Source: Pleurodeles waltl
Taxonomy: Eukaryota; Chordata; Amphibia; Caudata; Salamandridae
Reading direction: 5' to 3'
NCBI RefSeq assembly: GCF_031143425.1
Contig: NC_090447.1
Location: 137,473,106-137,537,105, forward strand
Length of the DNA: 64,000 nucleotides
Shown: piece by piece, positions 45,120-58,056 of the stretch
Numbering within the stretch: the stretch's first letter is position 1
How the letters are laid out: each line of letters begins with the position of its first letter
Position numbers and translations under genes: made by a program
The notes under the pieces: generated by a model
Told to the model about the DNA's origin: nothing
Database searches by the model: none
Seen by the model: the letters and a program-made list of their open reading frames with translations, nothing else

Positions 45120-48100
45120 CCATAATCCTATTTCATATTTCTTTATTCTGGTTTTACATATATAGAAATCAGAACGAGCAACATGGGTGGCACAGTATGA
45201 GATAAAATGCTGTGGCAGCTCGTTACACCCAGGGTACATGTGGGCACTGTAGGGACATGGAAGCAGTGGCCTGGGTTGGACAACAGCGAACAAGCTAACC
45301 GGGATGTTAAGAAAAGGGGGTAGAGTAGCTGAGGGAGTGGGTTTGGCCTGTGGGGAGGGAATAAGGGAGACTACGAAGGGGGGGAAGCTGGACAAAGGAT
45401 AGAAAAGGGAAAGAAAAAAGGGTGAGAGAGGAAGCAGGGGGAGGGGCGGAACAGGAGGGGGGAGCGAGGGGCAGATAGGCAAGGACTACATAGAGCAGGG
45501 CAGGTGAAGAGAGAGAAGTGTAGTGGAGTTGGGAACCAGGAACAGTCCAAGAGCGATCCTTACCACCCCGGGGCCTCCACCTCAGAAGGCCAGGAGACAA
45601 GAGAGGTGGCCTGAGAGGCCACGGTGGCCACAAGTGGGGTAGGGATCAAGCACCCAGTGGCCACAGCGGTTGCTAAATGATTGCCATCATGTAAGAATGA
45701 TGCCCATACTGATAGGAAGGTCTCCTCTTTTCCTGTAGATTTTAGATGAAAACTTCATATGAGGCCATCTGATGCACGGCCTAAAGCCACTCCTTGTGTG
45801 TGGGTGGTAGTGGGGAGCACCAGTCCTGGAGGACACAGTTCTTGGCCGGAGATAGTGCCATGTGGAGCAGCCAACTCTCATGCTAGGATATGGCAAGGGA
45901 GTAGGCTAGGTCGTGGAACAATATCAGGGGATAGTTTAGGGGTACCGAGACCAGCAGAGTTGCCCTCAGTGTAGCATCGACCACCCTTCAGAAGGGTTGG
46001 ACAGTAGGGTAATCAGAAAAGATGCGGGTCTGGTTGCAGTGGTCACTGTCACAGCACCAGCAGTTGGAATGGGGCAGCAATTATCCGCCCACAGATTTGT
46101 CAGTGTCCATTGCCACTCATGTAGGGATTTAAAGAAACACAATTTCAGCTGTGTTTCCCTGGTCTTGTGGTCCAGTCCCTCCATTGCTTCCGCCAAGTCC
46201 TCTGGCTCATACTCCCCCTGTAGGCGGGTATGCCACTTGATATGAAGACTTTCTGCCAGGGGCAGGGAATAGAGGTGATGCATCAATACACAGTAGAGAC
46301 CAGCCATCACCCCTCAGAAGTGGCCCTCAGTACTGAGGAAGGAGACTACGGAGGAAGGCTGGAAGGTTCTGGGTGTTGCACTTGGGCAGCAGGTGAGGCA
46401 ATTGTGCAGCCAGAGGTAGCATCATGACTGGTTAAACGAGAGGCCATACTCCTCTCTGTGCAATGCAAAGGACTTAAGGGTGCCCTGGGTGATCTCCTTA
46501 TGAAGGGAGTAACTTTGGGTGGCGCACCACACTTCCCAATCAAGCACCTTACCACCAACATGCAGACCAGTGTTACCCCATAACTGTACGTGATCATGCA
46601 AGCAGGCATCCACACAAAAGAAGCTGTGGACTCATAACCAGAATTTATCCATTGCCTGGAGCATCGGGTTCTGTGGGCAAGGAATCGAGGTTTCATACCG
46701 ATAGATGGGTAAAGCCCTGTGGGCATTCCAGAATGGTGCATTTGATAGTGACGCACAGCAGTGGATCCAGGGTCTGGGATAGCATGTAGGCCAATTGGGC
46801 CAAATGCAGCAACAGTGCGTAGTGCTCCACTGAGGGGAGACCCAGACCCCCGCACAAACAGTGGGCCATGAGTCTACTGCCAGCTACCCGGGGTCAAGAC
46901 GATCCCCAGATAAAGGATCTGATGCCCCTGTCCACAGTACATAAGAGCGAAAGAGGCACAAGCATTGAGAACATGCCCAGGACATAGGTGAACCTCAACA
47001 GGGTCACTATCCTGAACACGAGTGTCCTGCCTCATAACGAGAGACCCAAGTGAGACATCTTATCATAGTCTAGGGCAGTGTGGGCCATCAGCAGCTTGAT
47101 GTTGTGGGCCACCATTCTTGTAGGTCCTGATTGATATAACTTCCTAAATATGTAAGATGGGAGGTCGTACACTGAAAGGGTTAGGCAGACACAGCCAGGC
47201 GAAGTGGTTGACCAAGACATTGGCAAGGCCTCACACTTGTCCCAGTTAATGGGGCATCCCGGCAGCCAACAGCCCCATAGTGAGGGTGAAGACGACGGGC
47301 GACAGTGAGCACCCCTGACCTGGGCAGTGGGTGAATCGTAAAGCCACCCAACCTTGGTGATGAAATCGGCAGAAGGCTGAACCTCTGGAGGGTTGCAAAA
47401 AGGAATCCCCACACTATCCTGTCCAACACTTTTTTGGCATCCAGTGAGAGGGCTAGGGCGTCCTCCAGTAAGTCCCTGGTGAACCAAAGTGCATGAGCCA
47501 GGGATTCAGAGGTGATTTGGGGATTAGCGCCCAGGGCTGAAACCCACCTGGGTGTGGCGGATCAGCATTGGGATCGCTGCCCTGAGTCAGGCCGTCAGGA
47601 CCCCAGGTAGAATCTTAACATCCCCAATAAGTACGGATATGGGCCAGTAACTACCACAGAGGAGGAGGTCTTTCCCGGGTTTAGAGGGGACTTCAATCAC
47701 TTTCTTCAATGCCTTGAAGAGAGAATCTACCACTCATGTGTAGAATTCTGCCAGGAAACCAGCCTTCCCCAGAGCCTTATGGTATGGGAGTCTTGAAATG
47801 GCCTGTTCTATCTCCAACTTGGTGATCACTCCCTGAAGGAGGTCCCTGCTCAAGTCACTATGTCAGTTAAAAAAGGCATCCAGGTGAGCAGGGTCTGCCA
47901 CCACCTCCAGGGTGTACACAACATGGTAGAATGTATTGTGAACAATGTCCCACGGAGGGTTAAGAAGGGTGTCATCTGTAGACCTAGTGAATGGGATGGC
48001 CAACTGTGCCTCCTGTTGGCATACTGAACCCAGTAGTAGCCTCCCCTCCCTTTCATCCTGCTCATAGTGTTGGCCCTTTATCTGCTGCAGCACATAATCA

Positions 48101-49100
48101 GCCTTGGAGGTGTAGAGCGCATGGAGGTCCATGCGATCCTTTGCCATATGACACCAGAGAGGAGTTGAGCGGTCCGCCGTACATTAACGGATGAGGGACG
48201 CGATATCAGCCTTCAGTACTTGCTGGCACTCTGCCTGCTGTTTGTTGGTGAGGGCAGCATCCCTCATTAGCTTACCCCAAATGGTCTCCTTTGTAGCCAC
48301 CCACAGGATACATGGGGAGGCAACTGAATCCTTGTTAAGCTCCATAAAGGAGGAAACGTGCATCTGGAGCTGGGGTTTGCCCAAGGGGAATTGGTACCAT
48401 AAGATGTTGAGGCTCTACGGCTTGTGGCCTGGGGAAGTCAGCCTGAGTTCCAATGAGAGGAGGACCGTGGAATGACTGGAGTTCGTACCCTCAAGGATAT
48501 GCACTTCCTGCGTAAAGGCAACCACCAGCTTGGAGGTGCCAAAATAATCTAGACGGGATTGGGTGCCATGCACTGGGGAGAGAAAAATAGAGTCTTCGTT
48601 CTTAGGGTGGGAGAGACAGCAGATGTCTGTGACCACATCACCTCGGATAGCCCAGTCAGCATTATTGCTCACATCCATAATTTCGGTGCAGTCCAAGACT
48701 GCATTGTGAGTCAAGTTGCAAATGCCCCCAATAAGACAGTAGGTGACAGTAATATCCATAAGAAGGCGATTAAGTCAAAGAAAAAACTGTTGTTTCGGCT
48801 GTGTCATCATGTATACCGAGCCTACACAAAGCATCCTGCCCCCAAATGCAGTTTGGTGAATGCATAATGGCAACCAGTGAGGGGCAGAGACTTGTTCAAA
48901 AGGATTGCCGCACTGCATTTCCAAGGTTGCACGGATCCATCTCCCTGGGGAGGACTACAGCTGCTCTGTATCACCCTTCCCACCCAGTCATGTCATAGCT
49001 TCTCCGATTCCTCTGCAGAGAGATGGGTCTCCTTAGGAAGGGTCGCATCGGGGTGCTTAGATTAGAGGTACACCACCACTTTCTTGCACTTGATGAAATG
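45120..49100 (-). pseudogene. decayed L1-type LINE (ORF2, endonuclease to C-terminus)
   Basis: Read right to left. Endonuclease end at 48759-48415: DICCLSHPKNEDSIFLSP, THSRLDYF-type motif (here TQSRLDYF), SSHSTV in place of SDHxPV. Linker 48384-48184: SSFMELNKDSVASPCILW. RT start 48147-47863: ADYVLQQIKGQHYEQDER. RT core near 47330: a VRGAHCRPSSSP frame that corresponds to VRQGCPLSPLLF in the neighbouring frame. 46855-46346: the GGLGLP-like region and LRTVAAFGPIGLHAI. 46310-45966: LKLCFFKSLHEWQWTLTNLW, the late L1 region (usually HRWYWTP). A minus-strand AATAAA near 45142 may mark the 3' end. Dozens of stops and shifts. Opposite strand to nearby L2, same strand as the 42.4-kb L1. Confidence 0.82.
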
Positions 49101-49132
49101 GATGAGGCTGTTCATGTCTCAGGAGACAGCAG

Positions 49133-49435
49133 TCAGCGGTCTAGGGGGTGGGTGCGTGGGAGGCCATAGAGAAGTAAGGGAGCTGAGTGGGAAAGTCTGG
49201 GGGGGTGGAGCTGTGGTAGAAGAGGGACTAAAAGGAATAGGGAGCAGTAAGAGAGAGCAGGGGGATGAGGAGGAAAGCCCTGGACAGAGGGCAGTGGATG
49301 GGGTGGTAGGGCAGGAATGGAAGAGGAAATAGAGGAAGGGGGAAGCAGAGAGGAAAAGCTTGTGGCTAAAAGTGGGAGGGAGAACCCTGAAGGGTGGATC
49401 AAGTTACAGAGAAGACAGAAGATAGGGGAAACCAA
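49133..49435. repeat. purine-rich tract
   Basis: The plus strand is mostly G and A (GGGAGCAGTAAGAGAGAGCAGGGG and similar). A similar tract is at 45303-45480. ORFs on the minus strand are Leu/Pro/Ser-rich by composition only. Confidence 0.6.
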
Positions 49436-49829
49436 AAAAGGAGCTCAGTATCAGTGCATTGGGGAAGTCTAGAAACCTGGAACTGTGGATTCAAACATGG
49501 GAGCACACCCAGTGTGGGGGTTGCTGGGGAAGAGGAAGAGGAAAGTCAATCAGGCAGCAAATGAGCCACAGTGGCCCAGGAAAAAAGAGGGTGGGGAGGC
49601 ACCAGCACAGGCCGGAAGTCAAATCAGGACAGGACAGCAACGGCACTGAGAGGCTGAGGGCGCAAGACCTGTGAGCAGGAAAGCAGCGCTCAAGGGTGAA
49701 GTGCTGTGTAGTGGCTCCAGGTGCAGGCAGTTGGCAAGGAGCGCAATGGGGAGGAAGCAAACAAGAAGAGGAACCTGGCAAAAGTGTGAGGGCAATAGGC
49801 CTCAGCCCACACAAGCAAATAGCAATGGA

Positions 49830-50365
49830 GCACTCAGTGAGTACACTCAGTATGAGGATAAGAAATATACATAAGATATATGTACACAAACCAAAATTAT
49901 GCAAGAAAAGTAATGCAAGCAGTGTAAATTTACCATAGATTGCAATAGGAGCACATAGGTATAGGGGCAACACAAACCATATTCTCCAAAAGTGGAATGC
50001 GAACCACAAATGGACCCCAAACCTATGTGAGCTTGTAGAGGGTCGCTGGGACTGTAAGAAAACAGTGAGGGTTAGAAAAATAGCCAACCCCAAGACCCTG
50101 AAAGGTAGGTGTAAAGTTCACCTACTACCCCCAGAGAGCACAGACGTCATGATAGGGGGATTCTGCAGGAAGAACAAACACCAGCAATGCAACAACAGTG
50201 GATTTCTGGACCTGAGTACCTGTAGGACAAGGGGACCAAGTCCAATAGTCGCGACAGTGTCCAGAGTGGGCAGGAGCCCAGGAAATGCCAGCTGAGGGTG
50301 CAAGGAAGCTGCCACTGTTTGGAAGAAGCTTGGAGTTCTGCAAGAAAAAAGAGGACTAGGAACTT
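49830..50365 (-). repeat. inverted copy of part of the 13.1-14.9 kb LTR
   Basis: The reverse complement aligns from end to end with 14120-14675, including GAATCCCCCTATCATGAC and TGGGGTCCATTTGTGGTTCG-type blocks. By eye it is roughly 90% alike. The part downstream of ~14675 and upstream of ~14110 is not present. Confidence 0.85.
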
Positions 50366-51984
50366 CCCCTTTTATGCACATGTCTGTCTCCCTTAAAATT
50401 GCTCTGATGAATGTAAGCAGATGGATCCTGGCTGCATGGAGCCCTACAATTTTCTTACTTAATGTTGCTGATAGGGATCTCCCAGAAGGATAGCTGCTAA
50501 AAAGCTCCTTTGTTCTCCCAGAAGACACTGATCAGGGTCATACACACTTTTTATAGGACTTCTGGGATGGAGGAAAATCTAATTACAGTTACAGTGGGAG
50601 GTAAGAGAATGTCAGTAGCATTTTAGGGGACTGACAAGGTTTAAGACGAGATAAGCCACTTGCTCTAGATATTTTCTTTGCAACAAACCCAAACTTCTCC
50701 AATGCACTGGATTTTTTAATAGGAGTGTGAAAATTCACGTAAATACCTTTTACATTATTACCTGAAATTACTGCAAAATTACACAAAAAGCAACTCCTGA
50801 GCCCCACGTCAATAAAATGAAGCTGGTGATGCATATCGTGTCCAAAAAAACAGATAAAACATAAGTTGGCCATTTTATTTTAATTCAGCATGACCCTGTC
50901 TATCTATCCCTCGTGTTTCGAGCTCACTACGCCCCATCCATCTCCTTCTACACCTTTCTGGTCTATCTCTCCCCTCTTTGACTATATTTTGAATTTTGGT
51001 TAGTTTGTCACGACATCTGTCTTTTTATTTTCATTTTTTGCTCGATGTTTGTACAGCTAATCCAAATCCACTTTTCACCAGCCGTGGCAGAGGCTGGCAA
51101 CAACCCCCATCTCTGAGTTCCCACACCCTCCGTGCGACAGAAACATTGAGAGGGTATCGCCACGCCCCTTCATATTTTCAGTGAGCCAGCGGTGGCAGCA
51201 CTAATGCCTTTAGCACAGTGCAGTCTCCTCTTCATACCAGCGGCAGGCCGGGAAAATGTTATAACCTGGCAGATTGGAAGCTGCACAAGAAAAGAGTCAA
51301 GTACAGCATGTGCCATCACATATTTATTTATCAGAGTGGCACTGCATTACAGTAAACCGGGCTCTTTTTTGAGCTGCACTTTTTGCACCCCGGTGTTTGG
51401 ATCCATTGTTTCAAAGGAGCAGGCATGTACTAACGTTAGGGTTTCTGTATACACTATGGAAGCTCATGCAGTCCGGACAACTTTGTGGCATGTTGTCAAC
51501 CGAACAGGGAGAAAGAAGGACAAGAGTATTGGTGGGGGGAGAGGAGAGGAGTGGGTGTCAAGTAAATCATACTGACTAGATTCTGTTTCACTGTGAACTA
51601 GGAATGCATAGAATAATATGCAGCATGTCAGGAGAACAGTCTGATATCCAGGAAATTGTCGTTTCTCCATGACCTCTGTGACTTTGTCGCTACTACAGTC
51701 ACGTGCTGTCTCTAAAATCTCAATGAGGCACAGTACATGAAGGTAGACTGACTTTGCACATAGCTTTCAGACTGCCCAAACAGGAAAAGTGTATGATCTG
51801 AATGGAGGAGCAATATCATTTGTAGGAAACTCAGACAGGTAATTATTTCATTTTTAAGGTGGAGGTGAAGAGAGGAAAAGGATTGGTTAGACAGGTCGTA
51901 GATATGTTTACCTGTATAATGCCCTTTCTGTAGAGCGTATTACTTAGAACTAATCAGCGTCTACTTTGTCTTTCCTCCTTCCAG
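50366..51984. other. no recognisable feature
   Basis: Possibly unique sequence. Short ORFs only. Confidence 0.35.
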
Positions 51985-52083
51985 GAGAACAAAAGATAAC
52001 CAAGAAAAAACAAAAAAGTGTTTCATGGACTAGGGGCTATGGCAACGCCACAGACTCCAAGCCAGAGATTCACACTGTTGCTG
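51985..52083 (+). other. candidate host exon (99 bp)
   Basis: A pyrimidine-rich tract and CCTTCCAG precede it and CTG|GTAAGT follows, both strong splice signals. The 99-bp stretch is open in the frame GEQKITKKKQKSVSWTRGYG and has length divisible by 3. No family was recognised. Chance occurrence is quite possible. Confidence 0.2.
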
Positions 52084-53442
52084 GTAAGTCATGCTTATTA
52101 TTTCTTACTTTTAACAACCAGTACACATTATGGGTTTCTATATTTTCCACCTGCTCCTTACCTACTTTAGTGTCCGCACTCACCCTACATACCTCTTTGT
52201 GTTTTCTTTCATATTCTCTGTGTAACTGTGGCTGACTTTTTTCCTGTCCCTAGTGTTCTTGTCATACCTTTTTGCTACTGTGTCAGTAGAATTTCTCCTA
52301 CTCGTATTTTACATCTTGTGGTAATGGAGGATTTGTGGTAAAGTGAACAGAAAGGAATGCAGGATCACAACATGTAGGTTGGCTGAGGGCTTTATTGATC
52401 AAGCAGTCAATAGTACTGAATTACAGATGCCCATGGATCCCAACAAGATGTTGTACATAGCAAACTACAGGTCTAACTCTTACAATGCCAACTCTGTGGA
52501 GGACGCATCATACAAGGTTCCATGACAGCATGAAAGAGCAGCATCCTCGGATACTAATACCATATGTCCTTCCCCCTCCTTCTTTCATCATTGATTTTCT
52601 TATCCTTTTCTGGTTATTTCTCTCCATTATGAAATGTGTTTTATAACATTGAATTGTTGACTACTTAATTTCAAAAATTGCAAGTGAACCCTTCAAAATG
52701 ATATTTTGCATAGCTGTAACGTCACATTAGATTAGTTAAGTATTGTGTTTTAACATGTGCAAAACATTTGTGTGATCTTTTGTTTGTACTCCAGCTTCAT
52801 ATGTTTTATAAATGAACCTGCCTCCTATGTTCCTGGCTCAGCCTCTCTACCATTGAAACTATTCAGTGGAGGAAAAGGTGTGTTGCTCAGAGCCCACGCA
52901 TTCCTATAACCTCCTCCATTCTGTTCCAGCCAGCCCACAAGTTATAATCCCATCTCAGCATATGCCACATTTCTCCCAATTTCTGCGTAAGTATCTACGT
53001 TTGATAGGTTCCATTACTATTCTTTCCCACAACCTTCCATTAACAATGCAACTCATCCTAACAAATGGTTGCTCACCGAACCTGTCCATAGTCAAACCTA
53101 AGCCCTGAGGTTTTACTAGAATTTACTTTGTCTAACACTTGCTTTATAACTCTGGAATAAAATATCGGTTCTATATTTAATTAATTTGTGCTAGAGGGTG
53201 TAGTGTAGGGCTTAGTCAAGACTCGGGGTGGGACTAATGAAGGAAGAGGATAAGAGCAGAATGCTGACATTTATGACCTGCCATTAGTTGTTCCAAAAAG
53301 TGCTTCCTTAACAGATTGGTTCCATTATATGTATAAATATAGTCAAATAAATTGTGTGACATGCATTTAATACATAGTTTTTTTCACAATTTCAATATAT
53401 ATGTAAATTTTCCAACTCTGTCATATTTTATTAACACATTAA
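52084..53442. other. no recognisable feature
   Basis: Low-copy-looking sequence; ORF 52343-52525 has no recognised family and no clear splice context. Confidence 0.35.
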
Positions 53443-54071
53443 GGGGGTGATTCTGACCCGGCGGTCAGAGACCGCCGGGGCCAGGGTCGGCGGGAGCACC
53501 GCCGACAGGCCGGCGGTGCCCCGCAGGGCATTCTGACCGCGGCGGTTCGGCCGCGGTGAGATGCGGAAAACCGGCGGTCTCCCGCCGGTTTTCCGCTGCC
53601 CATAAGAATCCTCCATGGCGGCGGAGCGCGCTCCGCCGCCATGGGGATTCTGACACCCCCTACCGCCATCCTGTTCCTGGCGGGTCTCCCGCCAGGAACA
53701 AGATGGCGGTAGGGGGTGCAGCGGGGCCCCTGGGGGCCCCTGCAGTGCCCATGCCAATGGCATGGGCACTGCAGGGGCCCCCGTAAGAGGGCCCCACTTA
53801 GTATTTCAGTTTCTGCTATGCAGACACTGAAATACGCGACGGGTGCAACAGCACCCGTCGCACCTTCCCACTCCGCCGGCTCAATTCTGAGCCGGCGTCC
53901 TCGTGGGAAGGTTGATTTGCCCTGGGCTGGCGGGCGGCCTTTTGGCGGTCGCCCGCCAGCCCAGGGCAAATCCCAAAATACCCTCAGCGGTCTTTCGACC
54001 GCGGAGCGGTATTTTGGTGGGGGAACTCTGGCGGGCGGCCTCCGCCGCCTGTCAGGGTCAGAATGACCCCC
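53443..54071. mobile_element. 629-bp GC-rich chained-hairpin MITE, copy A
   Basis: Ends GGGGGTGATTCTGACCC and (reverse complement) GGGGGTCATTCTGACCC, flanked by TAA (53440-53442, 54072-54074). The interior is a series of separate near-perfect hairpins, e.g. CACCGCCGACAGGCCGGCGGTG, AAAACCGGCGG/CCGCCGGTTTT, ATGGCGGCGGAGCGCGCTCC (53613) with its partner, TGTTCCTGGCGGGTCTCCC with its partner, GTGCCCATGCCAATGGCATG with its partner, GCGACGGGTGC/GCACCCGTCGC and GCTGGCGGGCGGCC/GGTCGCCCGCCAGC. No coding capacity. Confidence 0.92.
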
Positions 54072-54689
54072 TAAGTGTGCAGTGAAATTAAAAGTCATCC
54101 CATTAGTTCATTTTAACTCTTCAACCATTTTAGAAAAAAATACTGTTTTTGAATATGATGGTGAACATGGATTACTTCATGCCACATACTACATTATGTG
54201 ATTTGTGTATTGAAAAGTGCTGTGATACAAAAATCACGTGCAAAAATCCAAGTGGCCCTGGGGTCCAGCAGTCTTACTATATAAACAAGTGTTTGTGTTG
54301 AGTAGTTTAATTTTCTTTTCTTTTTTCCTTCAATCATCTAGCTGCTTCTGCCAGAGGTCATGCCCCAGAAGACAGCCGCTGAGCTCTGCTTCCAAAAGAT
54401 GAGGGTGATTGTATTGGAGTAATGCAGCCTGTTGGTGTTGGAAGGAGAAGAGGAGGAGTCAGTCGCTATTGCATCGGGGCCCCACCTGGAGGGAACTCTA
54501 CAACAGCATTGCCACTACTGCAGGCAGATAAGGGAACAAGCCACCACCACCTGTCAGACCAACTGCCCCATTCCACGGTTGTGTCTTAAGGGACATTATA
54601 TTTGTTGTAGAAAGTGTTTGTTCATTTTAATGTTCATCAACCTCTCCCATGTTTTGAAGAGAGACTGGGCCATCTCACTGTGAATTCTG
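54072..54689. other. no recognisable feature
   Basis: Short ORFs only. It may be the outer flank of the hAT remnant. Confidence 0.35.
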
Positions 54690-57300
54690 ACCCAGTTGTA
54701 GTGAACACATACTCCAAAACCAGGTTGGCTGCCTGACAAGATAGACACTTTATTGCCGGCCTGCAAAGCTCTGGCCACTATTCCTTCTTCCTATGTGAAT
54801 AAATAGGTCAATGGGTCTTCATCCAGATACACCTCTTTTGGGTCATCAGATTGTCTGTGTCCTTCTCTCAATTGTCATTGCTGCTTCCACTTTTTATGCC
54901 TCTGTTCTCTGTGCCTATGTACTTGACTTAGGTCCTGCCATATGAAACCAACTCATAGCAGAGGTTGGCAGTTAAGCTGTTGTTGGTTTCGTACTAGCCA
55001 AAGATGGTGTTGGCTACTATCACAAAGATGGTGTTGAGTGCTGCTGCAGAGACTGAGAGCCAACAGCACTGCCCTCACTGGAGGTTGATGGCTTCACTTC
55101 CGTTCTTCTCTGGCCTCAAATTTGCAGTCATTATTCTTCTAACTCACTCACTTAATGATGATCCAAGTCTTGTAAATTGAGATATTCAATTCTGTTAAAA
55201 GGATGAAAGTGGCCAACTCTTTTTAGTAATGTGGACATACGACTGTCGCAGAGATGGATTCAAAGCTCCTGCTTCTTCATTGACTTCAATGACTTTGTTA
55301 AATGTGTGTTCCACCTTCTGTAAATGTTACTGTAGCAGGTGCAACAACCAGATTTCTTGGCTCATTGTACTCTCTTCCTTGTTGACTTCTCATGTCACAA
55401 TCTCCAAAGGAAGTAGCATTTGGGTCAGGCACTCCTCTAGCCTCCATGTGTCCATCTCCATTGTCATGGCTTTGACAGTTGCATCCCATCTCCTTCGAAC
55501 TTCATAATAGTTGATAGACTTGAATAACTCAAATAGGGTGCAGCCTGTAAAAGGGTTGGGTTCTGACACTTCCTGTATGAAGACTTTTACAGGTAATATA
55601 TATGCATGCTGATTTATGCTCAACTGCTTCGGGACTTTGAACGAATGACTAAAATGGGTGCAAATTCTTTGACAGGTGACAAGTATGTTGTTGCCTACAT
55701 ATTTTTTTATGAGGAAGTTTTGCACAATTAGGTTTATGAAATGTGCTAAATGCAGGACTCTGAGGTATCTTCTGTCTGCCTTAGCTTTGACAATATTACT
55801 GTAATTATCAGTGGCAATGAATCCAGCACTGAGACCTCTGGGTTGAAGCCCTTCAAAGACTTTTCAGTGTTAAGTTTGTCCAAGAGGTAGACAGTTGCAC
55901 ATGATTTATCCATGGTGAACATCGCCACTGTTGCATGCCACCAAATTCTGTGATAAGCATTAAGAGTAGAGAGACCAGAAGTTAGCCAGTGCTTCACTCA
56001 CTTGAAAGCGATCCAATGTGCAGCGATGCACATGCAATCTGTTGCTTGATAACTGGTCCACATGTCTTCTTTAAGTTGAATAGACTGAGCAGTGCTCTCT
56101 TGCATAGCATTGCCAAGCAATTACAGCATTTGATGCTGCAACGCTGGCACAGCAACAGTGAAAACAACAGGTCTGATTTTGGGTAGAAGGTCTCCATAAA
56201 TTCAGGTAACCCATCTTTTCCCATGACTTAAAAAGGGAGGAGAGGAGATAAAACACTTGTTCCAGCTTCCCCTTTCATAAATTGAATTTTTCATGGATTT
56301 GGTTATACGAATACTACTTGGTGAATACAGCCTTAGGGGTTATTTGTTGTGTCTTTTCTTTTTGATAACTGCTCTATTATTGATCTATGGAGAGCAGATA
56401 GTCTGCTTGGGTGCGTTGGGGTGACAATATTCCTCTGCCCCTTATGCTATTCTGAGGGTGCTATGGGTGATGACTGTACACTACATGGGACAGTTGCAGG
56501 GCTAATTCTGATGAAGCCAACATCATATTCTTTTACCTCACCACCAACTCCATTTATCAGTTGAATGTCTTCTCTCTCACCAACAGCAGCTGTTTTAAGT
56601 CATTCTGGTGACACTATTGTCTGTTGATTTTGCAGCTAGACCACTTGGACGCAGTACATTAGTATCCAACAGGTTTCCAAAACATTTGTTTTTTTTCCCA
56701 AAGTGGAGAGGAGAGATTTTTTAGTGTACCAACGCCTGAAGAACTTGTTGAGGTGGAAAGAGGCAATCTTGTTCGCCTTTCTCTAGGGCAGGCTATGACT
56801 GTGATAGGGGTGGTGGTTTGTGCAGGTTTCTGCAGTCTTAAAAAGATAGAAGAAGAAGGTGTTGGTGGAACTACATGACCGAGAAGGTTGGTTAGAGGTG
56901 AGCTGTACTTTCTCTGTGCCACTCTCCATGTTAGCAATCAGTGGCTCAACATTACCTTCCTCAGTCCAAAGTCTTTAGAGAACCTTACTTTTTCCTCATC
57001 TCTCATGGAGGGGATGGGTTGATGAGGTATTTCCCTTTCTTTTGCTTACAGGAGATTGTGAAGCCAATGTGCCCAGTGGAAGAGAAATCACAACAACGTC
57101 CTCATCTACAACAAGCTAATATTCCTACTTCTCCTCCTACTTTCAGAAGATCGGGTGTTTCATGCAATGGTTCCTATTGTTATCTTTCTTGTGAAGGTTT
57201 GGCTGGCTGGTGGGACAGTCTGATTTCAGACTGCCTGCTTTCCTTAACTTCAATCACTGCAGCACTGACAGAAAAGGACTTTGTTTTTTGGTGATGACTG
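54690..57300 (-). pseudogene. hAT (Ac/ZBED-like) transposase, heavily decayed
   Basis: Read right to left. Near 56220-56000: a stretch ending KKTCGPVIKQQIA or, in another frame, HVDQLSSNRLHVHRC, shared with the end of the 63.8-kb copy. Near 55830: AGFIATDNYSNIVKAKAD, the hAT TDNAxN block. 55745-55680: VLHLAHFINLIVQNFL (usually CxAHxLNLxV). 55660-55600: ICTHFSHSFKVPKQL. ~55490: YYEVRRRWDAT in place of VxTRWNST. 54850-54700: EVYLDEDPLTYLF, a stop, then a remnant of the C-terminal dimerisation region. The order of blocks is that of hAT transposases. Many stops and shifts. It is bracketed by the two 630-bp MITEs. Confidence 0.7.
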
Positions 57301-58056
57301 CCATTAATAATTGGGTGATCTTCAAGCAGCAGGTATATTATTTTAATATTGAAGGCTAGATGTCAATGGTGACATTGGAAACAGATTTCTTCTTCTACTG
57401 GCCACTTTCTTGGCAGAAACCTCCATGTTTGGGCCATTTTTTTTTCATGAATTAGAAAACATTCTCCAAGAGCTAAAAATCAGCACAAATAGCCCAATGA
57501 ACCGAAATTATACCACTTGCGGAACTCCGTGTAATGTCGCTGAGTTTTTATGAATTTCTGTGGAGTGAAACACTGCCAGTTCTGCCCACCCCTATGCAAG
57601 TCATCATCATCATCACAAATGCTTAAGAGTATCGTTAACTATTCATAATCTAATTCTTTTTTTCGTAGATGTTATACAAGATAAGCAAAACGGATGCTTT
57701 TCCAGGCCCCATGAGAGGGGAAAGTAAAGATTGTATAAATTTACCTGAAACAAGAACTTTGCAATGTAGTCCGACACAAGCACATATAAATAAGTCAGGA
57801 AAAAATGACAAATAAACAAAAACATTAATGGGTTTCTTCTACACTGTTCATTGAAAATGCTTTTTGAAAGTGGAGCAAAATGACTGAAACATGCACTGAC
57901 TGTACAAAATGGTGGTAGCTAGTTCTTCCACTGCAACGCAAGTGAAGGGGGAGTCATGGAAAACAAATACAAAATACAAAATAGCCACCACAGTAGGTCC
58001 GGGCAGAAAAATAATTCAGCTTGCAGAGTTGGCTGAATTCGGGAGCTCCACTCTAT
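57301..58056. other. no recognisable feature
   Basis: AT-rich flank between the hAT remnant and MITE copy B. Confidence 0.4.

Noticed and set aside
45307..45633. Pro/Leu/Ser-rich minus-strand ORF
   Set aside because: It lies on a purine-rich tract beyond the likely L1 coding end; compositional.
53439..54098. 219-codon ORF across MITE copy A, and similar ones in copy B
   Set aside because: GC-rich palindromes are stop-poor in all frames; several overlapping ORFs exist on both strands and none has a domain.
56500..56540. A CTGATGA motif at ~56511 as another hammerhead
   Set aside because: No GAAA and NUH strand with complementary stems follows. The same holds for the CTGATGA at ~62815.
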